This document shows, piece by piece, positions 44,443 through 53,543 of a stretch of 64,000 nt of DNA. The notes under the pieces are model-generated. The model saw only the letters and a list, made by a program, of their open reading frames with translations. It had not been told where the DNA came from and made no database searches. The stretch is from assembly GCA_965221605.1 (NCBI GenBank), contig CBDCSK010000004.1, positions 248,001-312,000 of the forward strand. Direction: 5' to 3'. A program made the translations under genes and the position numbers. The stretch comes from Aldehydirespirator sp965221605 (GTDB lineage Bacteria; Actinomycetota; Acidimicrobiia; Acidimicrobiales; Aldehydirespiratoraceae). Position 1 is the first letter of the stretch, and each line of letters starts with the position of its first letter.

Positions 44443-44526
44443 GTTCTCACGCGAGTCGTGGACGCCTGCCGCTACATCGCAGGTCTGCGGGTCGGCGCGC
44501 TGCACCGCGTTGACAAGAACGGCCTT
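44443..44526 (+). pseudogene. Duplicated fragment of the ADP-ribosylglycohydrolase gene
   Basis: The frame reads VVDACRYIAGLRVGALHRVD, matching VDACRYFTGLLVGALHGVD in the full gene 1.2 kb downstream (45643-45718). Only about 80 bp are left, in the same orientation. Confidence 0.7.
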
Positions 44527-44592
44527 GTTGGGCGACCCGCGCGGCGGTCCGATCTAGCCTCGGGCGCGTCGGACGACCGGGAGAGGGTGGAC

Positions 44593-45129
44593 ATGAGTGC
44601 ATCTAGAGGCGAGCGGCCGATGGAGAACGCCTATTGGGTGGTCCCGGGGCGGTTCGCGGCGGGGGAGTACCCGGGCTCTTGGACCCGGGCCGAGGCGGCT
44701 CGCCGGCTGCGGAGGCTGCTGCGGGCTGGGATCGACCATTTCATCGACCTGACCCGGCCGGCCGACGGCTTGGAGCCCTATGAGCCGATCGCGCAGAAGC
44801 AGGCGCAGGCCGAGGGCATGGAGGTCCGGCGGGAGCATCACCCGATCGTCGACATGTCGGTCCCTCCCGCCGAGGACATGACGGCCACCCTCGACGCCAT
44901 CGACGAAGCCCTGGCCGCCGGCCGGACGGTGTATGTCCACTGCTGGGGCGGGATCGGCCGCACCGGGACCGTGGTCGGCTGCTGGCTGGTCCGCCAGGGC
45001 CTCGCCGGCGACGAGGCCCTCGCCCAGATCGCCGAGTGGTGGCAGCACGTCGAGAAGAGCCGGCGGGTTCCCCGTTCCCCGCAGACCCACGAGCAGCACG
45101 AGTACGTTCGCCGCTGGGCCGAGCGGTGA
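44593..45129 (+). CDS. Dual-specificity/tyrosine protein phosphatase
   Basis: 178 residues. The P-loop H-C-W-G-G-I-G-R-T-G (Cx5R) is visible near residue 117, with the general-acid Asp in HHPIVDMSVPP. It removes phosphate from Tyr/Ser/Thr residues or small molecules. ATG 44593; ATG 44620 is possible. Its stop overlaps the ADP-ribosylglycohydrolase start as GTGA, so the two proteins are made together. Confidence 0.88.
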   Translation: MSASRGERPMENAYWVVPGRFAAGEYPGSWTRAEAARRLRRLLRAGIDHFIDLTRPADGLEPYEPIAQKQAQAEGMEVRREHHPIVDMSVPPAEDMTATLDAIDEALAAGRTVYVHCWGGIGRTGTVVGCWLVRQGLAGDEALAQIAEWWQHVEKSRRVPRSPQTHEQHEYVRRWAER

Positions 45130-46013
45130 GCCCGGCGGCCGCCTCGCAGGCCGGTCAGCCGTCGGCCCGGGACCGGTTCCGGGGCTGCCTGCTGGGGCTG
45201 GCGGCCGGCGACGCGCTGGGCACGACGCTGGAGTTCCGGCTGCCGGGCTCCTTCGAGCCGATCGACGACATGGTCGGCGGCGGGCCGTTCGGGCTGCGGC
45301 CCGGCCAGTGGACCGACGACACGTCGATGGCGCTGTGCCTGGCCGAGAGCCTGGTCGAGTGCGGCGGGTTCGACGCCGCCGACCAGATGCGGCGCTACGT
45401 GCGCTGGTGGCGCGAGGGCTGCCTGTCCTCGACGGGGCGCTGCTTCGACATCGGCAACACCGTGCGCGCCGCGCTGTCGCGGTTCGCCCGGGACGGCGAC
45501 CCGTATGCGGGGTCCACCGACCGGCGCAGCGCCGGCAACGGTTCGCTGATGCGGCTGGCGCCGGTGCCGATGTTCTACGCGGGCGACGCGGCCGAGGCCG
45601 TCGCCACGGCCGCCGAGAGTTCCAGGACCACCCACCAGGCCCAGGAAGCCGTAGACGCCTGCCGCTACTTCACCGGCCTGCTGGTCGGTGCGCTGCACGG
45701 CGTAGACAAGGAGACCCTGCTGTCGCCCGCGTACTGCCCCGTACAGGGCCTATGGGAGCGCGAACCCCTGACGGAGAGGATCGCGCGGGTGGCGGCCGGA
45801 TCGTTCAAGGATCGCAACCCTCCTGACATCAGGGGAACCGGCTACGTCGTCGAGTCGCTGGAGGCAGCCTTGTGGGCCTTCCACCACTCCTCCGACTTCC
45901 GCGAGGGCGCCCTCATGGCCGTGAACCTCGGCGACGACGCCGACACCACCGGCGCCGTCTACGGCCAGATCGCCGGCGCCCACCACGGAGCCCAGTCGAT
46001 CCCCGACGCCTAG
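45126..46013 (+). CDS. ADP-ribosylglycohydrolase, C-terminus cut by an amber codon
   Basis: 295 residues. Metal-binding motifs GDALG, TDDTSMAL and GDDADTTGAVYGQIAGA are all present, so the active site is complete; it removes ADP-ribose from proteins or small molecules. The TAG at 46011-46013 replaces a conserved Trp (family W-R-x-x-L); the frame continues REQLAMSAEITALADQL to TAA at 46088, 24 residues that are otherwise normal. GTG 45126 overlaps the phosphatase stop. Confidence 0.85.
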   Translation: MSPAAASQAGQPSARDRFRGCLLGLAAGDALGTTLEFRLPGSFEPIDDMVGGGPFGLRPGQWTDDTSMALCLAESLVECGGFDAADQMRRYVRWWREGCLSSTGRCFDIGNTVRAALSRFARDGDPYAGSTDRRSAGNGSLMRLAPVPMFYAGDAAEAVATAAESSRTTHQAQEAVDACRYFTGLLVGALHGVDKETLLSPAYCPVQGLWEREPLTERIARVAAGSFKDRNPPDIRGTGYVVESLEAALWAFHHSSDFREGALMAVNLGDDADTTGAVYGQIAGAHHGAQSIPDA

Positions 46014-46160
46014 CGCGAGCAGCTCGCCATGTCAGCCGAGATCACAGCACTAGCCGACCAACTCCACACCAAAGCCGCCCTGCCCTAACCCCGCCTGGAG
46101 CCGCCACTCCAGGGGCGTCCCCTGGGCATGGTGGGATGCGGGAAGCGATTCGATCCACCG

Positions 46161-46188
46161 TTGACAGCTGTCGACCTTGTTCTATAAT
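46161..46188 (+). promoter_or_regulatory. Consensus promoter of the XRE-ImmA gene
   Basis: TTGACA (46161-46166), 16 nt, TATAAT (46183-46188): both hexamers are perfect consensus. ATG 46196 follows after 7 nt, so the message starts at or next to the start codon. The XRE protein may bind here. Confidence 0.8.
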
Positions 46189-46195
46189 CGCACAC

Positions 46196-47299
46196 ATGGC
46201 CTTGGCACCCGGGGAACTGGGCGAGAGGATCGCCGTCGTTCGACGCGAGGCCGGCCTCACCCAGGGCGCGTGCGCGGCGCGTGCCGCCATCGAGCGCACG
46301 GCGCTGGCAAAGATCGAGACCGGAGCTCGTCGGGTGGGAGCGGTCGAACTGGCCCGCTTGGCGGATGCGCTCGACGTGCGGATCGAGTGGTTCTTCGAGG
46401 ACGCGCCGGCGTCGGTGGTGTCGAGGCGCAACGCCGCCGAGGCCGGGGCTCCCAACCCGCTGATGGACCGTTCCGTCGAGCGGCTTGCGCGGGAGATCGA
46501 GTTCCTCCAGAGGATCGGACCGGATCTGGACTTGCCGACCTCGCCGGAACTGGCGGTTCCAGTGACCATGGAGGAAGCCGAGACCGCCGCGGGTGAGGCG
46601 CGTCGCATGCTCGGCTACGACGAGGGCGAGCCAGCCATCGGTCTGGCCGAGCGAGCCGCCGATCTCGGGCTGCTCGTGTTCTCGCTTGCGCTCGACGATG
46701 ATGCTGCCGACGGGGCCTCGATTCTTCTCAGCCGGGGCGGGGTGGCGTTGGTCAACGGCAGTCGCCCGCTCGGCCGACGCCGCCTGACGCTTGCCCATGA
46801 GTTGGGCCACTTCCTGTTCGCCGATGAGTTCTCGACCGACTGGTTGGTGGCCGATGATCCGGCCAGCAAGCGTGAGGCCCGTATCGACCGGTTTGCTCGA
46901 GCGCTGCTGCTGCCGGAGTCGGCGCTGCGCAGCGCCTGGCAGCGCGACCAGAGCACTCGGACTAAGGCAGTTCTCATTGTCAGCGAGTACCGAGCCGACA
47001 TGTCCACGTTGTCGCGGCGTCTGAGCGAGCTGGGCGTCGCGTCTTCCGCCGAGGCAGCCGTCGTCCGTTCCACGCGCACCAAACAGGCCGACATCGTCGA
47101 GCACGCGCTGCTCGTGCCTCGAGACCTCACGCCGCCCGAGTTTCCCGACGCCTACATCAGGGCTGTGCTGAATGCCTATCGCAGCGAAGAGATCTCCGCC
47201 GCCCGGGCTATCGGCATGCTGCCCGAGACCTGGTCAGAGGACGACCTGCCGGACCTACCGAAGTTGCCCGAGAACGCGACCTGGACCTTCGTCTCGTGA
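46196..47299 (+). CDS. XRE-ImmA/IrrE regulator-protease
   Basis: 367 residues. An N-terminal XRE helix-turn-helix (ELGERIAVVRREAGLTQ, then RTALAKIETGARRV) is followed by an ImmA/IrrE metallopeptidase with H-E-L-G-H in RRLTLAHELGHFLF. Such COG2856 proteins cleave repressors or act as antitoxins, usually with a toxin gene next door; here a PIN gene starts 10 nt downstream but is broken. Confidence 0.9.
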   Translation: MALAPGELGERIAVVRREAGLTQGACAARAAIERTALAKIETGARRVGAVELARLADALDVRIEWFFEDAPASVVSRRNAAEAGAPNPLMDRSVERLAREIEFLQRIGPDLDLPTSPELAVPVTMEEAETAAGEARRMLGYDEGEPAIGLAERAADLGLLVFSLALDDDAADGASILLSRGGVALVNGSRPLGRRRLTLAHELGHFLFADEFSTDWLVADDPASKREARIDRFARALLLPESALRSAWQRDQSTRTKAVLIVSEYRADMSTLSRRLSELGVASSAEAAVVRSTRTKQADIVEHALLVPRDLTPPEFPDAYIRAVLNAYRSEEISAARAIGMLPETWSEDDLPDLPKLPENATWTFVS

Positions 47300-47309
47300 C
47301 CGCCAGTGG

Positions 47310-47558
47310 ATGGAACCGCTCATCTTCGACACCGGACCGCTCAGCCAGTTCGCTCGCATTGAGAGCCTCGAGGTGCTCAGGATCATTGCCGGTGAGCGCC
47401 GCTGCATCGTTCCGGAGGCGGTAGTCGTCGAACTCCGACGCGGAGAACAGCGAGACTCCCGGATTGAGGCTGTCCTGGAAGCTGGCTGGATCGAGCAACG
47501 AGAAGCACAGGCCGACGACGAAGTCCGAGGAGTTGATGGCCAAGGTTCAGGTGTCTGA
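47310..47558 (+). pseudogene. PIN-domain toxin, N-terminal stub
   Basis: From ATG 47310 the frame gives about 62 residues of PIN sequence (LIFDTGPLSQFARIESLEVL, then CIVPEAVVVELRRGE). After about 47500 it runs out into the helicase remnant in another frame. The second half with the other acidic residues is gone. Confidence 0.75.
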
Positions 47559-50487
47559 CTGGGACCTGGTGATCGTGGATGAGGCTCACAAGATGTCGGC
47601 GCACCGCTACGGCGACGAGCTGCGCCGCACGAAGCGGTTCGTGCTGGGGGAGACGCTGCGAGAGTGCACCCGCCATCTGCTGCTGTTGACTGCGACGCCC
47701 CACAACGGCAAGAACGAGGACTTCCTCGCGTTCATGACCCTGATCGACGCGGAGCGCTTCGCCGGCCGGCTGCGCGACACCGGCGGTTCGGACGGCGACG
47801 GTCCGGCTGTGCCCGATGTGAGCGACGTCATGCGGCGGCTGGTGAAGGAGAACCTGCGCACCTTCGAGGGCAGGCGGCTGTTCCCCCAGCGGCACGCCCA
47901 CAGCCTGAACTTCGAGCTCTCGGAGCCCGAGACGGAGCTGTATGAGGCGGTCACCGACTACGTGAGCGACGGAATGAACCGGGCGGCGCGCATGAGCGAG
48001 GAGGGCGACAAGAGTCGCGGCGTCATCGTGGGTTTCGCGCTGGCCGGTCTCCAGCGCCGGCTGGCTTCGTCGCCGGCTGCCATCTACCACTCGTTGCGCC
48101 GTCGCCGCGATCGCCTGGACGAGCAGGCCGCGGAGCTGCGCCGCCTGGCCGCTTCGGGCCGGCCGGTGTCGGTGATCGACCTGCCCAAGGGAGTGAGGAT
48201 CGCCGACCTGGAGGACCTCGATTTCGACGACTACGGCGACGAAGAGCGGGAGGATCTCGAGGACTTCGTGATCGACGCGGCGACTGCGGCCGGGACCGCG
48301 GAGGAGTTGGAGGCCGAGGTCGCGGATCTCAAGGAGCTGGTGAGGCTGGCCGACGACGTGCGCCGCGGCGGCGTCGACACCAAGTGGCTCGAGCTGCGAG
48401 ACCTGCTGCGCTCTGACCGCCTCGCGGCGCAGGCGCACCCAGAGTCGCCGGGCGCCGACCTGAGTTCAGACCCCGGCTCGGAGCCGGTTCGCAAGCTGAT
48501 CGTGTTCTCCGAGCACAAGGACACCCTCGACTACGTGGCCGAGCGGATCGAGTCTGAGCTCGGTCGGCCGGAGGCGGTTGTCAGGATCCACGGCGGCATC
48601 AAGCGCCACGACCGCCGGGCCGTCCAGGATCGGTTCCGGGTCGATCCGACCGTGCGGGTGCTCGTGGCCACCGACGCGGCCGGCGAGGGCGTCAACCTGC
48701 AGGTGGCCAACATGGTGGTCAACTACGACCTGCCCTGGAACCCCAACCGCATCGAGCAGCGCTTCGGGCGGGTGCACCGCATCGGCCAGCAGCTGCCGTG
48801 TCATCTGTGGAACCTGGTCGCCTTCAAGACCCGCGAGGGCAGGGTGTTCGAGAAGCTGTTCGCCAAGATCGAGGAACAGCGCGGCGTGTACGGCGACCAG
48901 GTGTACGACGTGCTGGGCGATGCCCAGATCAACTTGTCGCTGCGGGAGCTGTTGATGCGGGCCATCGCGTCCGATGAGGATCCCGCCCATGTCGAATGGA
49001 TGGAAGAGGTGATCGACCACGGCATCGGACGCCAGATGCAGGACGTGCTCGACGAGCGGGCGCTGGTTGCCGGGCTGGCCGATCCTGCCGCCAACGACAA
49101 GATCCGCCGCGACATGGAGGTCGCCCGGGCCCGCCGGCTGCAGCCCTGGTTCGTGGAGTCGTTCTTCACCGAGGCCCTGCTCATGTACAGCGGACGCATC
49201 GCCGGGCGCGAGCACGGCCGCTTCGAAATCACCCGGGTGCCGGCCGCAGTTCGTGCCTGCACCGACGCCGACCTGGGGCCCGTGCACGACCGCTACGAGA
49301 GAGTGACCTTCGACAAGGCCCACATCCAGCCCGAGCCTGCCGGCGATGGCCCGCCGGGGGCGTCGCTTCGGGCCGATCTGATCTCGCCGGGCACCCCGCT
49401 GCTGGCGGCCGTGGTCAACAAGGTGATGCTCGACTTCGGCCCCACTCTTCAGCGGGGCTCGGTACTCGTTGATGAGAGCGACCCGTCGACGGATCCACGT
49501 CTGCTCGTGTACCTGGACCACACCATCACCGACGGGCGCGAGGTACACGGCGCCCGCCAAGTGGTGTCGCGTCGGTTCCACTATGTCGAGATCGACGCGA
49601 ACGGCGATGTCCGAGACCCTGGCGATGCGCCCTACCTGAACTACGCGCCCCTGACCGACGACCAGCAGCCTCTCCTGGACGGGCGGGTTGATCTCGCTTG
49701 GGCAGACCGGGCCGCCGAGGAGACCGCCCGATCGTGGGCCATCGCGAATCTAGCCGGTCCGCACTTCGACGAGATCGCCGCGATCACCCACGCCCGGGTG
49801 GCGAAGGTCTGGGACGCGGTGAGGCAGCGCCTGGAGTCCGAGATCCGCTACTGGGACCGTCGCACCGAGGAGATCAAAGCCCAAGAGATCGCAGGCAAGA
49901 AGCCCCGCCTCAACTCCGGCCGGGCCCGGGCCAGAGCCGACGAACTCCAGACCCGCCTCACCCGCCGCCGACTCGAACTCGCCCGAGAGGACGACCTCCA
50001 CAACAGCCCGCCCACAATCGTCGCCGCCGCAGTGGTCGTGCCCCAAGGACTTCTTGACGAACTAGCCGGCCGGCCCATCATCTCGGTCGACCCCGTCAAG
50101 AAGGCCGAAACCGACCGCCGAGCCGTGACCGAAGTAATGAAGGCCGAGAGAGCACTCGGCCGCGTCCCGGAGGAGCAACACCACACCAACCCGGGCTACG
50201 ACGTGCTGTCCACCGACCCGGCCAGCGGCGCTTGCTACTTCATCGAGGTCAAGGGCCACCTGCCCCAAACCGACCAGATCAGCGTCAGCCGCCGCCAAGT
50301 AGGCCAATCCCACAACAACCGCGAACGCTGGCGCCTAGCGGTGGTATCGGTCCCCGACGACCCCACCGCCGACCCCGAGGTCCACTACCTGATCGAGCCG
50401 TTCAAGAGCGTGACACTCCACCCAGCCCAAACCAGCGTCCCATTGAACATTGCCGATCTTCTCGCCTTCGCCAGTCCACCGCTATAG
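47536..50487 (+). pseudogene. SNF2-type helicase with DUF3883 domain (DrmD-like), N-terminus deleted
   Basis: About 983 residues. It starts at WDLVIVDEAHKMSAHRYGDE, that is at helicase motif II (D-E-A-H), so the Walker A/Q-motif region (about 170-200 residues) is missing and ATP hydrolysis should fail. Motif III (LLLTATPHNGK), motif V (TDAAGEGVNLQ) and motif VI (QRFGRVHRIGQ) are intact. The C-terminus carries DUF3883 (NPGYDVLSTDP, FIEVKGH). Such helicases belong to DISARM-like defence loci. An ATG at 47536 could still give a truncated protein. Confidence 0.82.
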
Positions 50488-50616
50488 GGCCTACAGCAAA
50501 CTCCAATCCAGGTCTACATTCTCATACGGAGCAGTCGACTCGCTACGGCGTCACGGACTCCCGTACACGGGCACGAACGAACCCGAGAGAGGCCGACCGA
50601 CCTAGCTCCAGCCGAA

Positions 50617-51040
50617 GGCGGTCTATCGTTCGCCCGCGCGGTGCTGCTGCCCGAACCGGCGCTGCGCACCGCCTGGCAGCGCGACCAGAACACTCGCACT
50701 AGGGCGGGTGCTCGTTGCCAGCGAGTACCGAGTCGGCATGTCCACGTTGTCGCGCCGGCTGACCGAGTTGGGCGTCGCGTCTGCGGAAGAGGCGGCCGTC
50801 GTCCGCTCCACGCGCACGAGACAGGCAGACATCGTCGAGCACGCGCTGCCCGTTCCCCAGGACCTGGTGCCGCCTGAGTTTCCCGGTGCCTATGTCAAGG
50901 CCGTGCTGAACGCCTACCGCAGCGAAGAGATCTCCGCCGCCCGGGCCATCGGCATGCTGCCCGACACCTGGGCAGAGGACGACCTGCCGGACCTGCCGAG
51001 GCTGTCAGGGAGTGGCGGCGTTGACCGGTTACTCCAGTAG
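50617..51040 (+). pseudogene. Second XRE-ImmA copy, C-terminal remnant
   Basis: The sequence matches 46900-47270: LLPEPALRTAWQRDQ, a +1 shift near 50705, then SEYRVGMSTLSRRLTELGVA to EDDLPDLPRL. The HTH and the HExxH part are absent. It ends at TAG 51040, overlapping the end of the convergent HEPN gene. Confidence 0.85.
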
Positions 51041-52633
51041 GGCGATGGGAGGACGACCGCCCGGACCACCGACCATGCGCAGTTCTGTCTCTGCCCGCGC
51101 TACCAGGTGCAGCGGCGAAAGCGGCTTGTCTGATCGGAGCTGTGCATGAACGATCCGGTCGAGGCCTGCACCGACGAGGCTGAAGGAGGTCCTCACGGTT
51201 GCCTTCAGGGTCGCCGACCTGAATGAACCTGAATGCGCGATCAGGTTCCGCTGGTTGTAGAGCCGGCGCAGGGATTCCGTGACGTACCGACGAATCCGTT
51301 CGAGTTCGCCGGAGGGGTCTCCCAAGATGCTCATGATGCGATTCTGCGCAGCGATGTCGCTGCCGTCGGTCAACTCGAGCCGCTTGCCCGAGTTGAGGTG
51401 GTTCGCCACAAGCTGCACCATGGCATAGTTGGTGTCAGCCTGTTGGAGTTGGTCCGCGAGCGCATCGTCGGCGGCGTGCATGTGCCGGTGTGCGAGAGGC
51501 GTTAACTCGGCGCGGGGCAGAGAGCAGGCCACAAGAGCCGCGAGGCGGTCTGCCGCTAGGTGGTGCCGACCCTCGTCGGGGCGAATCAGCAACGCTTCAA
51601 TTGCCGACCACCCGCCGATGATCGCCGCCCCGGCGCTCGGTGACTGCATGTAGGAGGCCAGCTCCAGCGCGTCGTCGGTTGCTGGCGGGAGGCTCTCGTC
51701 GAAGCGATACACGGAGGCCTGCCGATTCAGACTGCCAATCTCCACTTGGCTGAACGGATGGTTCACGTCGAAGCTGTGTCGGCTGCCTGCCACCCGGGCC
51801 CAGCCGTTCATCCGGATCCCCTCGTTGTTCAGCCGCGCCACCTTGGCGCGGGCATCGGCGCGTGCGACCATGGATCTGGCAGCCTCGACGGCCGCCCACG
51901 AATCGCGCCGTTCCACAACTACGAGGAACCCTCCGCTGTGGCGCCTCGGCTCTGCTTCGGACACATTCTCGCGGAGCCATTCGGCCGCCGCGCGGCCGTT
52001 CAGCCATGTCACGGAGCCGGATGGCTCAGAGGGCTTGGCATACGGGGCGGCACAGGGCACGAAGACGTCAAACCGGCGAGGTGGCATCTTTGCGACCATG
52101 CCTGCGGCCTCCTCCGCCAGTTCGGGGAGGGTCTCTAGCGAGGAGCGCTCGGCCTGCAGCCATCGGTATAGGTGCGTGCTGCTGAAGCCTGCATCCAGCA
52201 GGTGCGAGGCGATGGCGCGGGCGGCGAACTCTACGGGTGGGTCCGCTGGCGCTTCCAGCCATCGGTCTAGGTAGTCGTCCCGTGCCCGGCGGACGAGGTG
52301 GTCAAGCTCATCGCGTACGTCTCGGCTCACCTCCTTCGGGGACCTGACTGCCAGCTTGCCGAGCAGCTCGGCTAGCTCCGTTGCAAGGTGGGCGACACCG
52401 GGATCTCGGTCCACTTCTCGACGGGCGGTCTCGACGACGCACGTGAGGCCCTCGGTGTTGGACGCTCGTCCGGCCATGCAGTCATCGGCGTACTCAAGAA
52501 CCTCGTGCAGGCCGAGGACGACGCCGATGCTCCACAGGCGCCGATGCCACGGAGCCCGCTCGGCGAAGAAGTCGTACAGCCTGCTGCAGACCAGTTCGAA
52601 TTCGGTCGGGGAGGATGCCTGTGGTTCATCCAT
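51029..52633 (-). CDS. Large protein with C-terminal Apea-like HEPN domain
   Basis: 534 residues from ATG 52633 (GTG 52645 is possible). The C-terminal region has R-R-L-Y-N-Q-R-N-L-I-A-H-S-G, the HEPN ribonuclease motif R-N-x-x-x-H. The rest is helical and unfamiliar, with WLNGRAAAEWLRENV and a beta segment FLVVVERRDSW. HEPN RNases are common effectors in abortive-infection systems. It stands alone inside the defence island. Role inferred. Confidence 0.65.
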   Translation of the reverse strand: MDEPQASSPTEFELVCSRLYDFFAERAPWHRRLWSIGVVLGLHEVLEYADDCMAGRASNTEGLTCVVETARREVDRDPGVAHLATELAELLGKLAVRSPKEVSRDVRDELDHLVRRARDDYLDRWLEAPADPPVEFAARAIASHLLDAGFSSTHLYRWLQAERSSLETLPELAEEAAGMVAKMPPRRFDVFVPCAAPYAKPSEPSGSVTWLNGRAAAEWLRENVSEAEPRRHSGGFLVVVERRDSWAAVEAARSMVARADARAKVARLNNEGIRMNGWARVAGSRHSFDVNHPFSQVEIGSLNRQASVYRFDESLPPATDDALELASYMQSPSAGAAIIGGWSAIEALLIRPDEGRHHLAADRLAALVACSLPRAELTPLAHRHMHAADDALADQLQQADTNYAMVQLVANHLNSGKRLELTDGSDIAAQNRIMSILGDPSGELERIRRYVTESLRRLYNQRNLIAHSGSFRSATLKATVRTSFSLVGAGLDRIVHAQLRSDKPLSPLHLVARAETELRMVGGPGGRPPIALLE

Positions 52634-52690
52634 GGTGTGGTACACTCAAGTCAGACCATGACGCGGGGACGCGTCGGTCACCGTCTAAAC

Positions 52691-52724
52691 AGGGAGGAGC
52701 CGCCCCAGGGCCGCTCCTCCCTTT
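52691..52724. terminator. Strong hairpin upstream of the HEPN gene
   Basis: GGGAGGAGC (52692-52700) pairs perfectly with GCTCCTCCC (52713-52721), followed by TTTACC on the forward strand. A rho-independent terminator for something transcribed rightward, or an attenuator in the HEPN leader. Confidence 0.55.
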
Positions 52725-52923
52725 ACCATTCTGCCGGGTTCCGGGCTAGGGCCGACACCAAGCCAGCTCCGCCCCTGCTCCAGGAGCAAGCGGGGGCGGT
52801 CCGAGGGGGCCGTGTCATACCCCGTGCAAGGATTGGATGGTGCATGATCCCGGAGACGGACACTGCGCGGTCACACAGGCGTGGACAGCCCCGTGTTCAC
52901 CGGGCCACGGAACGACGGACCCC

Positions 52924-53295
52924 ATGACCAACGAGCGTCCCTACCCCAATGATGATCCGTCGCCACGGGTGCCGGGAACCGTCCTCAGCGACCGGTGGCG
53001 ATCCGTCGAGGCGGAGCAGGCCGAGATCGAGATGCGAAGGGCCGTTTCGGGAGGCTCGCGAGAGAGCCGACCGCTATCTGGCCGAACTGATCGAAGAGAT
53101 CGGTGATCCGGTCGCCCGAGGTGGTGGCGCAGGCCGAAGCGTGGTGGAACGGCATCAAGCTTGCCTTGGGGCAGGCGGGAGAGTCCGAGTGAGCAAGCTC
53201 GTCGTCAGGTCGTCCATGCCGTGGCCTCGATGTTCTTCCAGGCCGAACCTGACGACCGCCACACCGCCAAGCTGATTGTACTCGGCGACACCTAG
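52924..53295 (+). pseudogene. Frameshifted small genes
   Basis: Starting at ATG 52924 (MTNERPYPNDDPSPRVPG) the coding sense moves through three frames: then REARERADRYLAELIEEIGD, then AQAEAWWNGIKLALGQAGES, and finally VVHAVASMFFQAEPDDRHTA to TAG at 53295. Each piece looks like real protein. Probably two small genes broken by frameshifts. Confidence 0.5.
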
Positions 53296-53543
53296 GCGGG
53301 TGGGCCGTTGCAGTCCTAGACCGGGAGAGGGGGGAGGCATGTTCGGCTGTGGACACTAGGGGGGGTGCCCCAAGTCGAGGTGCGCTAGGCCGTGGGCAGG
53401 CCGAATCGGACCATTGCAGGTGGCGAGGCCTTCGGACTCCGCGCTTCTGACATACCCAGGGTGTAGCTTCGAGCTGTGATCCTCGTCGCCATTTCGGCGG
53501 TTCCTCGCAGCAGTTTGGGCCTTGCCAACCTGCCTGACGGGCC

